41,855 nt of DNA from Candidatus Thiosymbion sp. (lineage in GTDB: Bacteria > Pseudomonadota > Gammaproteobacteria > Chromatiales > Chromatiaceae). The stretch spans positions 1 through 41,855 of the forward strand of contig JAHDND010000120.1 of the NCBI GenBank assembly GCA_018435665.1, read 5' to 3'. Below are positions 18,408 through 27,989 of this stretch, piece after piece (within the stretch, counting starts at the first letter, position 1; each line of letters begins with the position of its first letter). A program made the position numbers and the translations under genes. The notes under the pieces were generated by a model, which searched no databases, was not told the origin of the DNA, and saw nothing but the letters and a program-made list of their open reading frames with translations.

Positions 18408-20702
18408 ATGCGACTGGCCTGGCGATTTCTGCTCCCCCTCGGCCTGGTGCTGGGGCTGCTGGCCTGGGCGGCCAGCCCCCTCCTGGGCAATCTCATCGAC
18501 CGTTGGCTGCGCAAGGACGTGGAGTTGCGCTCCCAACTGGTCTTCTATTCCATTGAAGAGACGGTGATCCGGCTGGCCCAGGAACCCCTGGGCTTGCGGC
18601 TGGATACCCTTTTCGAACGGCTGACTCGTGACGAGCGGCTGCTGGCGGTGGGCCTCTGCGCCCCGGACGGTCGGCTCCTCAACCATACGCCCACCTGGCC
18701 CCTGGCCCTGGCGTGCCCCCCGCCGCCCGCCCCGGCACCTACCTTGCTGGCCCCTCAGGCCCCTCTCACCGCCCCCACCTTTGACATCGAGTACCTTGGC
18801 GACGGCAGCCTCCTGATCGCCAGCTTCCCCCTGGCGGAGGAGGGCAGGGACCTGGGACGCCTGGTCATCCTCCATGACCTGAGCTACATCGAGCGCCGCA
18901 GTACCGACCTGGAGCGCTATCTGATGCTCTTCCTGGGGGTCCTCGGGGTGCTGGTGGCGGCCCTGACGGCGGTCGTCGCCCGCCTGACCCTCAAGGGCTG
19001 GGTGCGGCAAGTCAAGCAGCGCCTGACCACCGCCGGGTCGGGGGCGGAGCCGGACCGCGCCGCCGATCCGGAGATCGACGCCCTGGTGCGGGAGGCCCGT
19101 GAGGCCTTGCGGGAACTGGAATTGCCCCGGGGCCTGGCGGACGCCATCCGCGTGGACTGGACGCCGGAGAGCCTGCGTCGCCTGCTGCGCTCGGAACTGC
19201 CAGAGGCCCAGGTGATCGTGGTCTCCAACCGCGAGCCCTATATCCACGTCCGCGGGGACGAGGGCCAGATGCAGGTCCAGCACCCGGCCAGCGGCCTGGT
19301 GACGGCCCTGGAGCCGATCCTGCGCGCCTGTGGCGGGACCTGGATCGCCCACGGCAGTGGCGATGCCGACCCGGCCATGGTCGATGGCCGGGATCATGTC
19401 CAGGTGCCACCTGAGGACCCCCGTTACGAACTGCGGCGCCTCTGGCTCTCCGACGCCGAGCAGGAGGGCTACTACTACGGCTTCGCCAACGAGGGGCTCT
19501 GGCCCCTGTGCCACATCGTCTTCGTTCGCCCGACCTTCCGCGCCGAGGACTGGGCGCGGTACGAGGCGGTCAACCGCAAGTTCGCCGACGCGGTGGTGGC
19601 GGAGGCGCGGGTCCCCAATCCGGTGGTGCTGGTACAGGACTATCACTTCGCCCTGCTACCGCGGTTCATCCGGCAGCGCCTGCCGGAGGCGACCATCATC
19701 ACCTTCTGGCATATCCCCTGGCCCAACCCGGAGGTCTTTGGCATCTGCCCCTGGCGGGAGGAGATCCTGCGCGGTCTGCTGGGCAGCACCATCCTCGGTT
19801 TCCACACCCAGTTCCACTGCCTGAACTTCCTTGACTCGGTGGATCGCCTTCTGGAGTGCCGGATCGACCGCGAGCACAGCACCGCCACCACCGGCGGCCA
19901 GGTCACCCTGGTCAAGCCCTACCCCATCTCCATCGCCTGGCCGCCGGCGGCCCTCGCCGGCCAGCCGCCCGTGGCGGCCTGTCGCGCCCAGGTGCGGGCG
20001 GCCCATGGGCTGGCCCCGGACAGCCTTCTGGCGGTGGGGGTGGAACGCTTCGATTACACCAAGGGCATCGCCGATCGCTTCCGGGCGGTGGAGTGCCTCC
20101 TGGATCGCCATCCGGAATGGCGCGGGCGCTTCACCCTGCTGCAGATCGCCGCCCCCAGCCGCAGTCGGCTGCCCAGCTATCGCCATACCCAGGAAGAGGC
20201 CCTGGCCCTGGCCACGACGATCAACCAGCGCTTTGGTCGGGACGATTGGGTGCCGATCCTGCTGGTGCCGCGTCACCACGAGCCGGAGGAGGTCTTCACC
20301 CTATTCCGGGCCGCGGACCTCTGTCTGGTTTCCAGTCTCCATGACGGCATGAACCTGGTGGCCAAGGAATTCGTCGCCGCCCGGGACGACGAGGATGGGG
20401 TCCTGGTGCTGAGCGCCTTCGCCGGGGTCTCCCGGGAGCTCCAGGAGGCCCTGATCGTCAACCCCTACGACAGCGAGGCCATGGCGGCGGCCATCCATCG
20501 TGGTCTGCGCCTGCCCCCGGACCAGCGGCGCGAGCGCATGCGGCTGATGCGCAGCCTGGTCAGCGAGCACAATGTCTATTTCTGGGCGGCGCGCATGCTG
20601 CTGACGGCGGCCCGCTTGCGCAAGCGGGCTCGCATTCGGGCCCAGATCGACGCGGTGACCCGCCCCTTCCCGCGGGATCGTCGGCGGGAGGCGCGGCGGT
20701 GA
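18408..20702 (+). CDS. otsA: membrane-anchored trehalose-6-phosphate synthase with sensor-like N-terminus
   Basis: A 764-residue protein whose C-terminal 500 residues are a GT20 synthase joining UDP-glucose and glucose 6-phosphate. The active-site set is present: Arg275 in VVSNRE, Asp411 in VQDYH, Arg547 and Lys552 in VERFDYTKG, and Glu654 in NLVAKEF. E. coli OtsA is about 470 residues. The extra 265 residues here are TM1 (about 6-24), a 145-residue extracytoplasmic region with a Pro-rich loop (104-120), TM2 (about 171-193) and a charged HAMP-like helical linker (195-240), the layout of a sensor kinase or chemoreceptor input. GGAGA lies 8 bases before ATG 18408; the open frame runs back into the ATPase gene without support. 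The sensory role is inferred. Confidence 0.9.
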   Translation: MRLAWRFLLPLGLVLGLLAWAASPLLGNLIDRWLRKDVELRSQLVFYSIEETVIRLAQEPLGLRLDTLFERLTRDERLLAVGLCAPDGRLLNHTPTWPLALACPPPPAPAPTLLAPQAPLTAPTFDIEYLGDGSLLIASFPLAEEGRDLGRLVILHDLSYIERRSTDLERYLMLFLGVLGVLVAALTAVVARLTLKGWVRQVKQRLTTAGSGAEPDRAADPEIDALVREAREALRELELPRGLADAIRVDWTPESLRRLLRSELPEAQVIVVSNREPYIHVRGDEGQMQVQHPASGLVTALEPILRACGGTWIAHGSGDADPAMVDGRDHVQVPPEDPRYELRRLWLSDAEQEGYYYGFANEGLWPLCHIVFVRPTFRAEDWARYEAVNRKFADAVVAEARVPNPVVLVQDYHFALLPRFIRQRLPEATIITFWHIPWPNPEVFGICPWREEILRGLLGSTILGFHTQFHCLNFLDSVDRLLECRIDREHSTATTGGQVTLVKPYPISIAWPPAALAGQPPVAACRAQVRAAHGLAPDSLLAVGVERFDYTKGIADRFRAVECLLDRHPEWRGRFTLLQIAAPSRSRLPSYRHTQEEALALATTINQRFGRDDWVPILLVPRHHEPEEVFTLFRAADLCLVSSLHDGMNLVAKEFVAARDDEDGVLVLSAFAGVSRELQEALIVNPYDSEAMAAAIHRGLRLPPDQRRERMRLMRSLVSEHNVYFWAARMLLTAARLRKRARIRAQIDAVTRPFPRDRRREARR

Positions 20703-21634
20703 CGCCGCCAGGCTCGGACCGGAGGGACCCGAGGCCCTCGCTTGTCGCGGAACCGCTGGTGGGAGGCGCGACGGAGACGGTCACCAGCCCGGACCCCATG
20801 GAGAGATTCGCGGGTGCCAGGGGCTGGGCGCTCTTCCTCGACATCGACGGTACCCTGCTGGATCTGGCGCCCCATCCGGAGCGGGTGGTGGTGCCGGCGG
20901 ACCTGCCAGGGCGGCTGCGGCGCCTGTCCCGGGCCTTGGATGGCGCCCTGGCCCTGGTGAGCGGCCGCCCCCTCGCGGGCATCGATCGCCTCTTTCCCCG
21001 GGAGCTGGACGCCGTCGGCACCCATGGCGCCGAGTGGCGGTTGAATGACCGGACGGAGGTTCTCGCGCTTCCTGGGGTTGGCGATAAGGGGGGTGACAAG
21101 GGGGGTGATAGGGGAGGTGATAGCGGGCTGCCCCGGGGCGGTCCCGCCGCCGGCCCGCTGGCCCGGCTGGAGCGGCTGCCCGGGGTCTGGCTGGAGGCCA
21201 AGCCCAGGGGGCTCGCGATCCACTATCGCCAGGCCCCGGAATGGGCGGAGACCACCCGTGATCTGGCGCGGGCCCTGCTGGTGGCCCTGGGTCCCGCTTA
21301 TCGGCTTCAGGCCGGCAAGGAGGTGCTGGAGATCCTGCCCGCCCAGGCCAGTAAAGGCGCCGGCATCCGGCGCCTGATGGCCTTGCCCCCCTACCGCGGC
21401 CGCACCCCGGTGTTCGCCGGTGACGACCTGACCGACGAGGATGGCTTTGCCGCCGTCAATGCCCTGGGGGGGCTCTCCATCCGGGTCGGGACGGGGGATG
21501 GCACCCAGGCGCGCCATCGCCTGGCGACCCCGGCCGCCCTGCGTGACTGGTTGGGGCGACTGGAGTCCCACCTGGCGCCCGCGGCGGAACCCTTTTCGCT
21601 TGTTGACGATCCCAGATCGAGGAGCTTGCCATGA
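20699..21634 (+). CDS. otsB: trehalose-6-phosphate phosphatase
   Basis: A 311-residue HAD-IIB phosphatase that completes trehalose synthesis. Motifs are LDIDGTLLD (nucleophile Asp48), VSGRPL, the middle THGAEWR, and FAGDDLTDEDGF at the metal site. GGGAGG ends 7 bases before the GTG at 20699, which overlaps the otsA stop by 4 bp, so I keep this start although ATG 20798 would give a more usual N-terminus. A GDKG-type tetrapeptide repeat (DNA 21080-21127) is inserted in the cap region. It overlaps the next gene by 4 bp (ATGA). Confidence 0.93.
   Translation: MTPPGSDRRDPRPSLVAEPLVGGATETVTSPDPMERFAGARGWALFLDIDGTLLDLAPHPERVVVPADLPGRLRRLSRALDGALALVSGRPLAGIDRLFPRELDAVGTHGAEWRLNDRTEVLALPGVGDKGGDKGGDRGGDSGLPRGGPAAGPLARLERLPGVWLEAKPRGLAIHYRQAPEWAETTRDLARALLVALGPAYRLQAGKEVLEILPAQASKGAGIRRLMALPPYRGRTPVFAGDDLTDEDGFAAVNALGGLSIRVGTGDGTQARHRLATPAALRDWLGRLESHLAPAAEPFSLVDDPRSRSLP
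21080..21127. repeat. 12-bp tandem array in otsB
   Basis: Four copies of a G-rich 12-bp unit (GGTGATAAGGGG and variants) encode GDKG, GDKG, GDRG and GDSG. They fall in a loop between conserved segments of the phosphatase. Confidence 0.85.
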
Positions 21635-23454
21635 CGACCGCGGACGATCGGCTGAATCTGGAACTGGGCGCCATCGGTAACGGTACCCTGGCCGCCCTCA
21701 TCGACGCCCGGGCCACCATCCTCTGGTGTTGTTTCCCCCGGCTGGACGCCGATCCCCTCTTCTGCGCCCTGGTGGGTGGCACCCAGCCCTGCCGGCCCCG
21801 GGAAGGTGACAATGGCGGCTATTTCGCCGTGGAACCCGCCGGGGACCTGGTAGCTAGCCGGCAGCGTTACCAGCTCAACTCCGCCGTGCTGGTCACCGAG
21901 TTGGAGGATGGCGAGGGCAATGTGGCGGAGGTCACCGACTTCGCCCCCCGGTTCCACCAGTACGATCGCATCTTCCGGCCACCCACCCTGGTGCGGCGCG
22001 TCGCCCCGGTCAAAGGCCTGCCGCGGCTGCGACTGCGGGTGCGTCCGCGCTTCGCCTATGGGCAGGAGGTGCCGCAGCAGACCCTGGGCTCCAATCATGT
22101 CCGCTACGCCAGCCACTCCGGGGCGGTGCGCCTGACCACCGACGCCCCCCTGGCCTATGTGGTCGAGGAGACCCCCTTTTTCCTCGACCGGCCCCTGCAC
22201 TTCATCCTCGGCGCCGACGAAAGCCTGACCGCCGGGATCGCCGAGACCGCCCGTTCCTTTCTGGAGCGGACCCTGGACCACTGGCATAACTGGGTGCGGT
22301 CCCTGTCCATCCCCTTCGAGTGGCAGGACGAGGTCATCCGCGCCGCCATCACCCTCAAGCTGTGCAGTTTCGAGGAGACCGGCGCCATCGTCGCCGCCCT
22401 GACCACCTCCATTCCCGAGGCCCCGGGGACCGAGCGTAACTGGGATTACCGCTTCTGCTGGCTGCGGGACGCCTATTTCGTCGTTACCGCCCTCAATCGC
22501 CTGGGGACCACCCGTTCCATGGAGGAGTATCTCGGCTATATCGCCGATATCGTGGGCGAGAGCGAGAACCGCCGCCTGCGGCCCTGCTATGGCATCACCC
22601 GCCGCGCCGATCTCCACGAGCGCATCGCCCCCGCCTTGCCGGGCTATCGCGGCATGGGACCGGTGCGCATCGGCAACCAGGCCCATCTCCAGGTGCAGAA
22701 CGATGTCTATGGCAGCGTCATCCTCGCCGCCACCCATGCCTTCTTCGACCGGCGCCTGCCCCTGGCCGGGGACCTGGTCCTGTTCGAGCGCCTGGAGGAA
22801 CTGGGGCGCCTGGCGGTGGCGGTCTTCGACCAGCCGGACGCCGGTCCCTGGGAGCTGCGCAACCAGCCCGCCGTGCATACCTTTTCCGCGGTCATCTGCT
22901 GGGCGGGTTGCGACCGCCTGGCCCGCATCGCCACCCGCCTGGGGCTGGAGGAGCGCGCCAATCACTGGCGCGGGGAGGCCGATCGCCTGCACGAGACCAT
23001 CAGTCACCAGGCCTGGAACCCGGACCTGGGCTGCTTCGTCGCTACCTTCGGCGGCGATCACCTGGACGCCAGCCTGCTCCTGCTGTGCGAACTGGACTTC
23101 CTGGCGGCGGACGACCCGCGCTTCGCCGCCACCGTGGGGGCCATCGGCGACCAATTGATGCGCGGAGGGCTGCTCTTGCGCTACAGCGTGGCGGATGACT
23201 TCGGCCGGCCGGAGACGGCCTTCACCATCTGCACCTTCTGGTATATCGAGGCCCTCGCCGCCCTGGGCCGCAAGGCGGAGGCGCGGGGGCTGTTCACCGC
23301 CCTGCTCGCCCGGCGCAACCGCCTGGGGCTGCTCTCCGAGGACATCCATCCCGAGACCGGCGAGTTGTGGGGCAATTACCCCCAGACCTACTCCCTGGTG
23401 GGCCTGATCAACTGCGCCATGCGCCTGTCCATCGGCTGGGAGGAGGCGCTCTGA
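21631..23454 (+). CDS. glycoside hydrolase family 15 protein (trehalase/glucoamylase type)
   Basis: A 607-residue (alpha/alpha)6-barrel hydrolase with an N-terminal beta-sandwich domain (about 1-230). Family marks are RNWDYRFCWLRDA (about 269-281), the helix TICTFWYIEAL, and the C-terminal LGLLSEDIHPETG followed by GNYPQTYS. Mycobacterial members of this GH15 branch are trehalases, and such genes often follow otsA-otsB, so trehalose turnover is the likely job. Glucoamylase activity on the glucan made by amylosucrase is the main alternative. GAGGAG sits 6 bases before the ATG, and the ATGA overlap with otsB implies coupled translation. No signal peptide, so it acts in the cytoplasm. It is the last gene of the plus-strand block. 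Confidence 0.9.
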   Translation: MTTADDRLNLELGAIGNGTLAALIDARATILWCCFPRLDADPLFCALVGGTQPCRPREGDNGGYFAVEPAGDLVASRQRYQLNSAVLVTELEDGEGNVAEVTDFAPRFHQYDRIFRPPTLVRRVAPVKGLPRLRLRVRPRFAYGQEVPQQTLGSNHVRYASHSGAVRLTTDAPLAYVVEETPFFLDRPLHFILGADESLTAGIAETARSFLERTLDHWHNWVRSLSIPFEWQDEVIRAAITLKLCSFEETGAIVAALTTSIPEAPGTERNWDYRFCWLRDAYFVVTALNRLGTTRSMEEYLGYIADIVGESENRRLRPCYGITRRADLHERIAPALPGYRGMGPVRIGNQAHLQVQNDVYGSVILAATHAFFDRRLPLAGDLVLFERLEELGRLAVAVFDQPDAGPWELRNQPAVHTFSAVICWAGCDRLARIATRLGLEERANHWRGEADRLHETISHQAWNPDLGCFVATFGGDHLDASLLLLCELDFLAADDPRFAATVGAIGDQLMRGGLLLRYSVADDFGRPETAFTICTFWYIEALAALGRKAEARGLFTALLARRNRLGLLSEDIHPETGELWGNYPQTYSLVGLINCAMRLSIGWEEAL

Positions 23455-23458
23455 GCGA

Positions 23459-23505
23459 CGCCGGGGCTTGGGGCGCCCTGGGGCCGCGGGGATCAGGCCC
23501 CGGCG
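23459..23505. other. inverted repeat at the convergent gene ends
   Basis: CGCCGGGGC (23459-23467) and GCCCCGGCG (23497-23505) pair perfectly over 9 bp with a 29-base GC-rich loop. The repeat spans the 38-bp gap between the GH15 stop and the end of the convergent transporter gene, covering the last codons of the latter. It has no T-tract; a bidirectional termination or mRNA-end role is possible. Confidence 0.45.
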
Positions 23506-24860
23506 AGGGGGTGACGATCCTGGGCCAGGTCCCTGGCCTGCTCAGGGGCGGGGAGGAGGTTGATATCCGCCGTCTCCGGTGCCAGGCGGGTCGCCAGCAC
23601 CTTGTCGATGGTCCGACCATCCAGGTCGACGATCTCCAGGCGCCAGCCTTCCCAGGTGATGACGTCGGCCAGGGCCGGCAGGCGTCCGGTCAGGAGCATC
23701 ATCAGGCCGCTGAGGGTGTGATAGCGGCCCCGTTCCTCCTCCGGCACGCGCTGGAGCCCGAGACAATCCTTGAGTTCCGGCACGGGGATATGGCCGTCCA
23801 GCAACCAACTGCCGTCCTCCCGCTGCACGGCCCAGGAGGTCTCCGGGTCGGGGGGGCTCAGCTCGCCGGTGATGGCCTCGATCAGGTCCTGCAGGGTGAC
23901 GATGCCCATGACCTCCCCGTACTCATCGACAACGCAAGCCATGTGCATCTCGGCTTGGCGGAACTTGTCTAGCAGGTCCATGCCGGTGATGGTTTCCGGG
24001 ACGAAGAGCGGTTCCGACAGGGCCTGATCGGCCAGTTCCCGCTGTTCCCCGCGCAAGACCCTGAACAGCCACTGACGGGCATTGAGGATGCCGAGCAGTT
24101 CACTCCAGTCGCCGCGCACCACGGGGAAGTAGGCATAGTCCGAGGCCTCGACCCGGGCCAGGTTGGTCTCGAAGGGTTCCTCCAGATCGAGCACGACGAC
24201 ATCGCCGCGGGGCACCATCAGGGTATTGATCTGGCGGTCATCCAGGCGGAAGACATTGCGCACCATGGCGTGCTCGTGGGATTCGATGACCCCGGCACTG
24301 GTACCCTCGGCCAGCAGGGCATGGATCTCCTCCTCGGTGACCGGACTGGTGGTCCCCTCCTTAACCCCGAGCAGACGCAGGAGCAGTCGGGTGGAGGTGG
24401 TCAAGAGCAGCACGAAGGGTTTGGACATCCGGGCCAACTGGTCGATGGGCCGGGCCACCAGGCGCGCCAGGGTCTCTGGGTGGGTCTGGCCGATGCGTTT
24501 GGGCACCAGCTCGCCGACGACGATGGCGAAGTAGGTGATCAGCACCACCACCAGGCCGGTCGCGCCGACATAGCTGTATTCCGGGGACAGGCCCAGTGCC
24601 TCCAGCCAGCTCGCCAGGGGGGCCGCCAGGGCCAGTTCACCGACGATACCGCTCAGGACCCCGATCGCCGTGATGCCGATCTGGATGGTGGACAAAAAGA
24701 TGGTCGGATCTTCGCCCAACTGCAGGGCGGCCCGGGCCGCCTTGTCCCCCTCATCGCTGAGTTTTTGCAGGCGGGCCTTGCGGGCCGTGACGAGGGCGAT
24801 CTCCGACATGGCGAAGACGCCATTGAGCAGGATCAGTCCGATCAGAATGATGATTTCCAT
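23493..24860 (-). CDS. CNNM/CBS-domain transporter, CorC/HlyC family (YtfL/PaeA-like)
   Basis: A 455-residue inner-membrane protein. Residues 1-185 are a CNNM (DUF21) membrane domain with the FAMSEIALV motif and VVGELVPKRIG. A CBS pair follows (about 205-335, with MVPRGDVV and VVDEYGEVMGIVTLQDLIEAI), then a CorC_HlyC domain with a hydrophobic core. Bacterial relatives are Mg2+/Na+-linked transporters or, for E. coli YtfL/PaeA, a polyamine-export factor, so the cargo is open. I start at the ATG giving MEIIILIG rather than 28 codons upstream, since it places the first helix at the N-terminus. The 224-bp gap behind it holds GGGGACC/GGTCCCC (24951-24965) and the palindrome at 25069-25082, no gene. 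Confidence 0.88.
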   Translation of the reverse strand: MEIIILIGLILLNGVFAMSEIALVTARKARLQKLSDEGDKAARAALQLGEDPTIFLSTIQIGITAIGVLSGIVGELALAAPLASWLEALGLSPEYSYVGATGLVVVLITYFAIVVGELVPKRIGQTHPETLARLVARPIDQLARMSKPFVLLLTTSTRLLLRLLGVKEGTTSPVTEEEIHALLAEGTSAGVIESHEHAMVRNVFRLDDRQINTLMVPRGDVVVLDLEEPFETNLARVEASDYAYFPVVRGDWSELLGILNARQWLFRVLRGEQRELADQALSEPLFVPETITGMDLLDKFRQAEMHMACVVDEYGEVMGIVTLQDLIEAITGELSPPDPETSWAVQREDGSWLLDGHIPVPELKDCLGLQRVPEEERGRYHTLSGLMMLLTGRLPALADVITWEGWRLEIVDLDGRTIDKVLATRLAPETADINLLPAPEQARDLAQDRHPLAGA

Positions 24861-25068
24861 GGGACACAGCTTAACGGAATGAGGCCCTCCTTGCCTCAAT
24901 CCTTCTTGGCGGCTGGCAAGACCCGGCACCACCCATTCCGGCATGCGGTTGGGGACCAGGTCCCCGCTGGCTCCCAGTCAAACGGCTCCAAGGGCGCCAA
25001 ACCGCCCCTGGACCCGCGGAAGGGTTGGGCGGAGGACGTGGTCGGAAGAGGTGGGCGTGGCGGGTGCC

Positions 25069-25082
25069 GCGGTTGCAACCGC
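25069..25082. other. 14-bp perfect palindrome near a stop codon
   Basis: GCGGTTGCAACCGC reads the same on both strands and ends 2 bp before the stop of the adjacent CNNM gene. It could be an operator or a small hairpin; nothing in the context decides. Confidence 0.3.
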
Positions 25083-25084
25083 TG

Positions 25085-26329
25085 TCAGGCCTCGGTCCAG
25101 CGAATGCGGACCTCCTCGATGATGCGCGGGCTGGCGCGGTGGACGTTCAGGGTGACCTTGCCGGCCTCGATCTGAGTGCCCTGGGGTGGAATCCGGCCGG
25201 TGCGGTGCAGGATGTAACCGGCGATGGTGGAGTACTCCTCGGAGGACAGGTCGATGCCCAGGGTCTCGGCGATATCCGTCAACTCGGTACGGCCGCTGGT
25301 GAGGTAGTCGCGTTCGTCGAGCTTCTGATAGCGACTCTGGGCCGGTTCCTTGGCGTCGTACTCGTCGCTTAGGTCCTCCACCACCTCCTCGACGATGTCC
25401 TCGACGGTGACCAGGCCCTCGGCGGCGCCGAACTCATCCACCACCACCGCCACCACCTCGCCGGCCTGGCGGAACTGGACCAGGAGATCCTGGACGCTCT
25501 TGGTCGCCGGGACATAGAGGGCCTCGCGGATGAAGCCCGCGATCGGCAGGTCATCGGGCTCGCCGAGTAAATCGAGGACATGGAGCATGCCGATGATCTG
25601 GTCGACGCGCTCCTCGAAGACTGGCAGGCGGGCATGGGCGGTCTGGATGGCCAGACGCCGGGCCTCGCCACAGGTGGCCTCCTTGTCGATGCCCGTCACC
25701 TCGATCAGGGGACGCATGCTGTCGGCGACCCGGGTCTCGGTGAAGTTGAACAGGCGCTGGATCATCTCCTTCTCCACCGGTTGGATGTCGCCATCGCTGG
25801 TGGCGGGCATTTTCAGCATGGTGACGATCTCCTCGCGCATGGTGAAGGGATTGCGTTCGGTGCCGCCGACCAGCTTGGCCAGGAGCTTGGTGACCAGGCT
25901 GAAGAAAACCAGGATGGGCCAGAAGAGGACGGAGAAGAAACGCAGCGCGAAGATGACGATGGGGGTGAGGGTGTCGGCTCGCTGCTGGAAGACGCTCTTG
26001 GGCACGATCTCGCCGAAGACCCAGATGAGGGGCGCTGCCAGCACCACCGCCAGCCAACTGCCCTGATCACCGAAGAGATGGATCATCAGGGCCGTGACCA
26101 TGGTGGTGTTGGTGACCACGGCGATGTTGGTACCCACCAGGGTGGTGGAGAGCAGCCACTCGGGTTTCTTCAGCATGGCCAGGGCCAGCTTGGCGCCCTT
26201 GGAGCCCTTGGCGGCCTCGTGGCGCAGCTTGATTTGATCGGCGCTGACCACGCCGATCTCGGAGCCGGAGAAAAAGCCTTCCAGCAGGAGGCAGAGCAGG
26301 ATGATGAGCAGGGTGGTGGTGATGTCCAT
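25085..26329 (-). CDS. CNNM/CBS-domain transporter, CorC/HlyC family
   Basis: A 414-residue member of the same family. It begins with a hydrophobic helix and FFSGSEIGVVSAD, has the conserved FGEIVPKS in the membrane domain, a CBS pair (SMRPLIEVTGID, then VVDEFGAAEGLVTVEDIVEEV) and a C-terminal CorC_HlyC domain. It differs from its neighbours enough that recent duplication is unlikely. It lies 60 bp downstream of the next CNNM gene on the same strand, so both are probably one transcript. Ion specificity is unknown. Confidence 0.88.
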   Translation of the reverse strand: MDITTTLLIILLCLLLEGFFSGSEIGVVSADQIKLRHEAAKGSKGAKLALAMLKKPEWLLSTTLVGTNIAVVTNTTMVTALMIHLFGDQGSWLAVVLAAPLIWVFGEIVPKSVFQQRADTLTPIVIFALRFFSVLFWPILVFFSLVTKLLAKLVGGTERNPFTMREEIVTMLKMPATSDGDIQPVEKEMIQRLFNFTETRVADSMRPLIEVTGIDKEATCGEARRLAIQTAHARLPVFEERVDQIIGMLHVLDLLGEPDDLPIAGFIREALYVPATKSVQDLLVQFRQAGEVVAVVVDEFGAAEGLVTVEDIVEEVVEDLSDEYDAKEPAQSRYQKLDERDYLTSGRTELTDIAETLGIDLSSEEYSTIAGYILHRTGRIPPQGTQIEAGKVTLNVHRASPRIIEEVRIRWTEA

Positions 26330-26389
26330 GAGGCCTGAAATCTCGCGCGGTGGGTCGAGGGATACCTGGGTTCGGCAGGGAAACCGGGG

Positions 26390-27739
26390 TCAGGCGTCGG
26401 AACGGGACTGAGCAGGGTTGGGCCGGCCCTCATCCCGGGGTGGGGCTGCCTCTTCCTCCAGGGGGTCCGGCTTGGCCCCGGGCAATAACTCGATCAGGAT
26501 CTCGGTAATGCGGTTGGCCTCGATGCGCTGGGCGGTGAAGCGGAAGGGCCAGATTTCGATGCTGGCGCTCTCCTCGGGGAGTTCGCCGAAGTGGTGCAGC
26601 ACCAGTCCACCCAGGGTGCGGACATCGTCGACCGCGAAATTGGCATGGAAGCGACTGTTGAAGTCCTCCAGGGAGGTCGCGCCGGGGAGGGCGAAGCGGT
26701 TGTCGGCCAGTTCGTGGAACCAGTCCTCGTCGGCCTCGTCCGAGGGCGTGGGGATATCGCCGAAGATGGCCCCTAGCAGATCGCCCATGGTGATGACCCC
26801 GGTGACCCCGCCATACTCGTCCACCACCAAGGCAAAGGACTTCTTGCGGTGGCGGAAGGTGTCGAACAGTTCGGAGGCCGACTTGGACTCGGGGACGAAA
26901 TAGGGCGGACGCAGCAGGGCCTCCAGCTTTTTCCGCTCGGTGCCCAGTTCAGTGAGGTCCACCGCCAGGAGATCGCGGGCGTGGAGGATGCCCAGGATGT
27001 TGTCGCGGTTCTCCTCGTAGACCGGCATGCGCGACTGGCGGCTCTCGCGGAAGATCGCCAGGATCTCGGCGCCGGTCGCCTCGATGGGGACGAAGGTGAC
27101 GTCGGCCCGCGCGGTCATGAGGTCATTGACCCGCTGGCTGCCGAAATCGAAGATCTGATCGATGTACTGGGCCTCGGCATGGTCCAGGGTGCCCTCGCCC
27201 ACGGCCTCCCGGGCCAAGGTGCGGACCATGTCCTCGGTGACGATGTTGCCCTTGGAGCGTTCCTTGCCGACGATGAGGGTGGTGAACCATTCGGCAACAT
27301 TGCGCACTACCCAGCGGAGGGGGGTGATGAGGCGGGCGAACTGGTCGATGGGCCCGCTCTCGAAGGTGGCGAAGGCCACGTTGTTGCGGATGGCCAGGAC
27401 CTTGGGGGTGATCTCGCCGAACACCAGCAGGATGGGCACCATGACGAAGAGGTTGACGAGCTTGTTCTCGGCGCCGAAGAGTTGAATGACCATGGCCGCG
27501 GAGATGACCGACGCGGCGACATTGACGAACTCGTTGCCGATGAGGATGGTGACGATGAGACGGCGAGGCTCGCTCAGCAGGCGCTCGATGAGGTCGATGC
27601 GGCGGTTGCCGTCGGCGCGCATCTTCTCCAACTGGAGCTTGTTCAGGGAGAAGAGCGAGGTCTCGGTGCTGGAAAAAAAGCCCGAGAACCCCAGCAGGAT
27701 GATGAAGACGATCAGTTCGACAGCGAGTGCGATGTCCAA
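26390..27739 (-). CDS. CNNM/CBS-domain transporter, CorC/HlyC family
   Basis: A 449-residue paralogue and the first gene of the three-gene minus-strand run. FFSSTETSLFSLNK marks the first CNNM helix pair and FGEITPKVLAIR the core. The CBS pair includes MTARADVTFVP and VVDEYGGVTGVITMGDLL, and a CorC_HlyC domain follows with a charged C-terminal tail. The start is TTG at 27737-27739, with GGGGAGG four bases before it, since no ATG fits the family N-terminus. Role as for its neighbours: divalent-cation or Na+ handling, not decided by sequence. Confidence 0.88.
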   Translation of the reverse strand: MDIALAVELIVFIILLGFSGFFSSTETSLFSLNKLQLEKMRADGNRRIDLIERLLSEPRRLIVTILIGNEFVNVAASVISAAMVIQLFGAENKLVNLFVMVPILLVFGEITPKVLAIRNNVAFATFESGPIDQFARLITPLRWVVRNVAEWFTTLIVGKERSKGNIVTEDMVRTLAREAVGEGTLDHAEAQYIDQIFDFGSQRVNDLMTARADVTFVPIEATGAEILAIFRESRQSRMPVYEENRDNILGILHARDLLAVDLTELGTERKKLEALLRPPYFVPESKSASELFDTFRHRKKSFALVVDEYGGVTGVITMGDLLGAIFGDIPTPSDEADEDWFHELADNRFALPGATSLEDFNSRFHANFAVDDVRTLGGLVLHHFGELPEESASIEIWPFRFTAQRIEANRITEILIELLPGAKPDPLEEEAAPPRDEGRPNPAQSRSDA

Positions 27740-27944
27740 GGGGCCTCCCCGGGTTGGTGATTTATTGTTTGGTCATTAAAGGGTCAAGGCGGCGTCACCA
27801 AACCGTAGCAAAAAAAGCCCGATTCAGCCAACAGCGCCGGGGGTATGGACATCGCCCCTCAAGTTGCGGATTTTTTTTGACCCTCCCTTGCACAATGCCG
27901 AAAACGACTGGGCGATCCGTACAGAAAACGCCTGGCGTCTGGAA

Positions 27945-27970
27945 ATGGAAAAAGGGCCTAGAGGCCCTTC
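27945..27970 (-). terminator. Rho-independent terminator of the distal CNNM gene
   Basis: On the minus strand AAGGGCC pairs with GGCCCTT around a 4-base loop and is followed by TTTTT. It stands about 20 bp after the stop of the 27990-29273 gene, so that gene is probably transcribed separately from the three CNNM genes beyond it. The rest of the 250-bp gap shows a T-tract at 27871-27878 and no gene. Confidence 0.8.
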
Positions 27971-27989
27971 GGTTATCGGCGAGGAAGGC

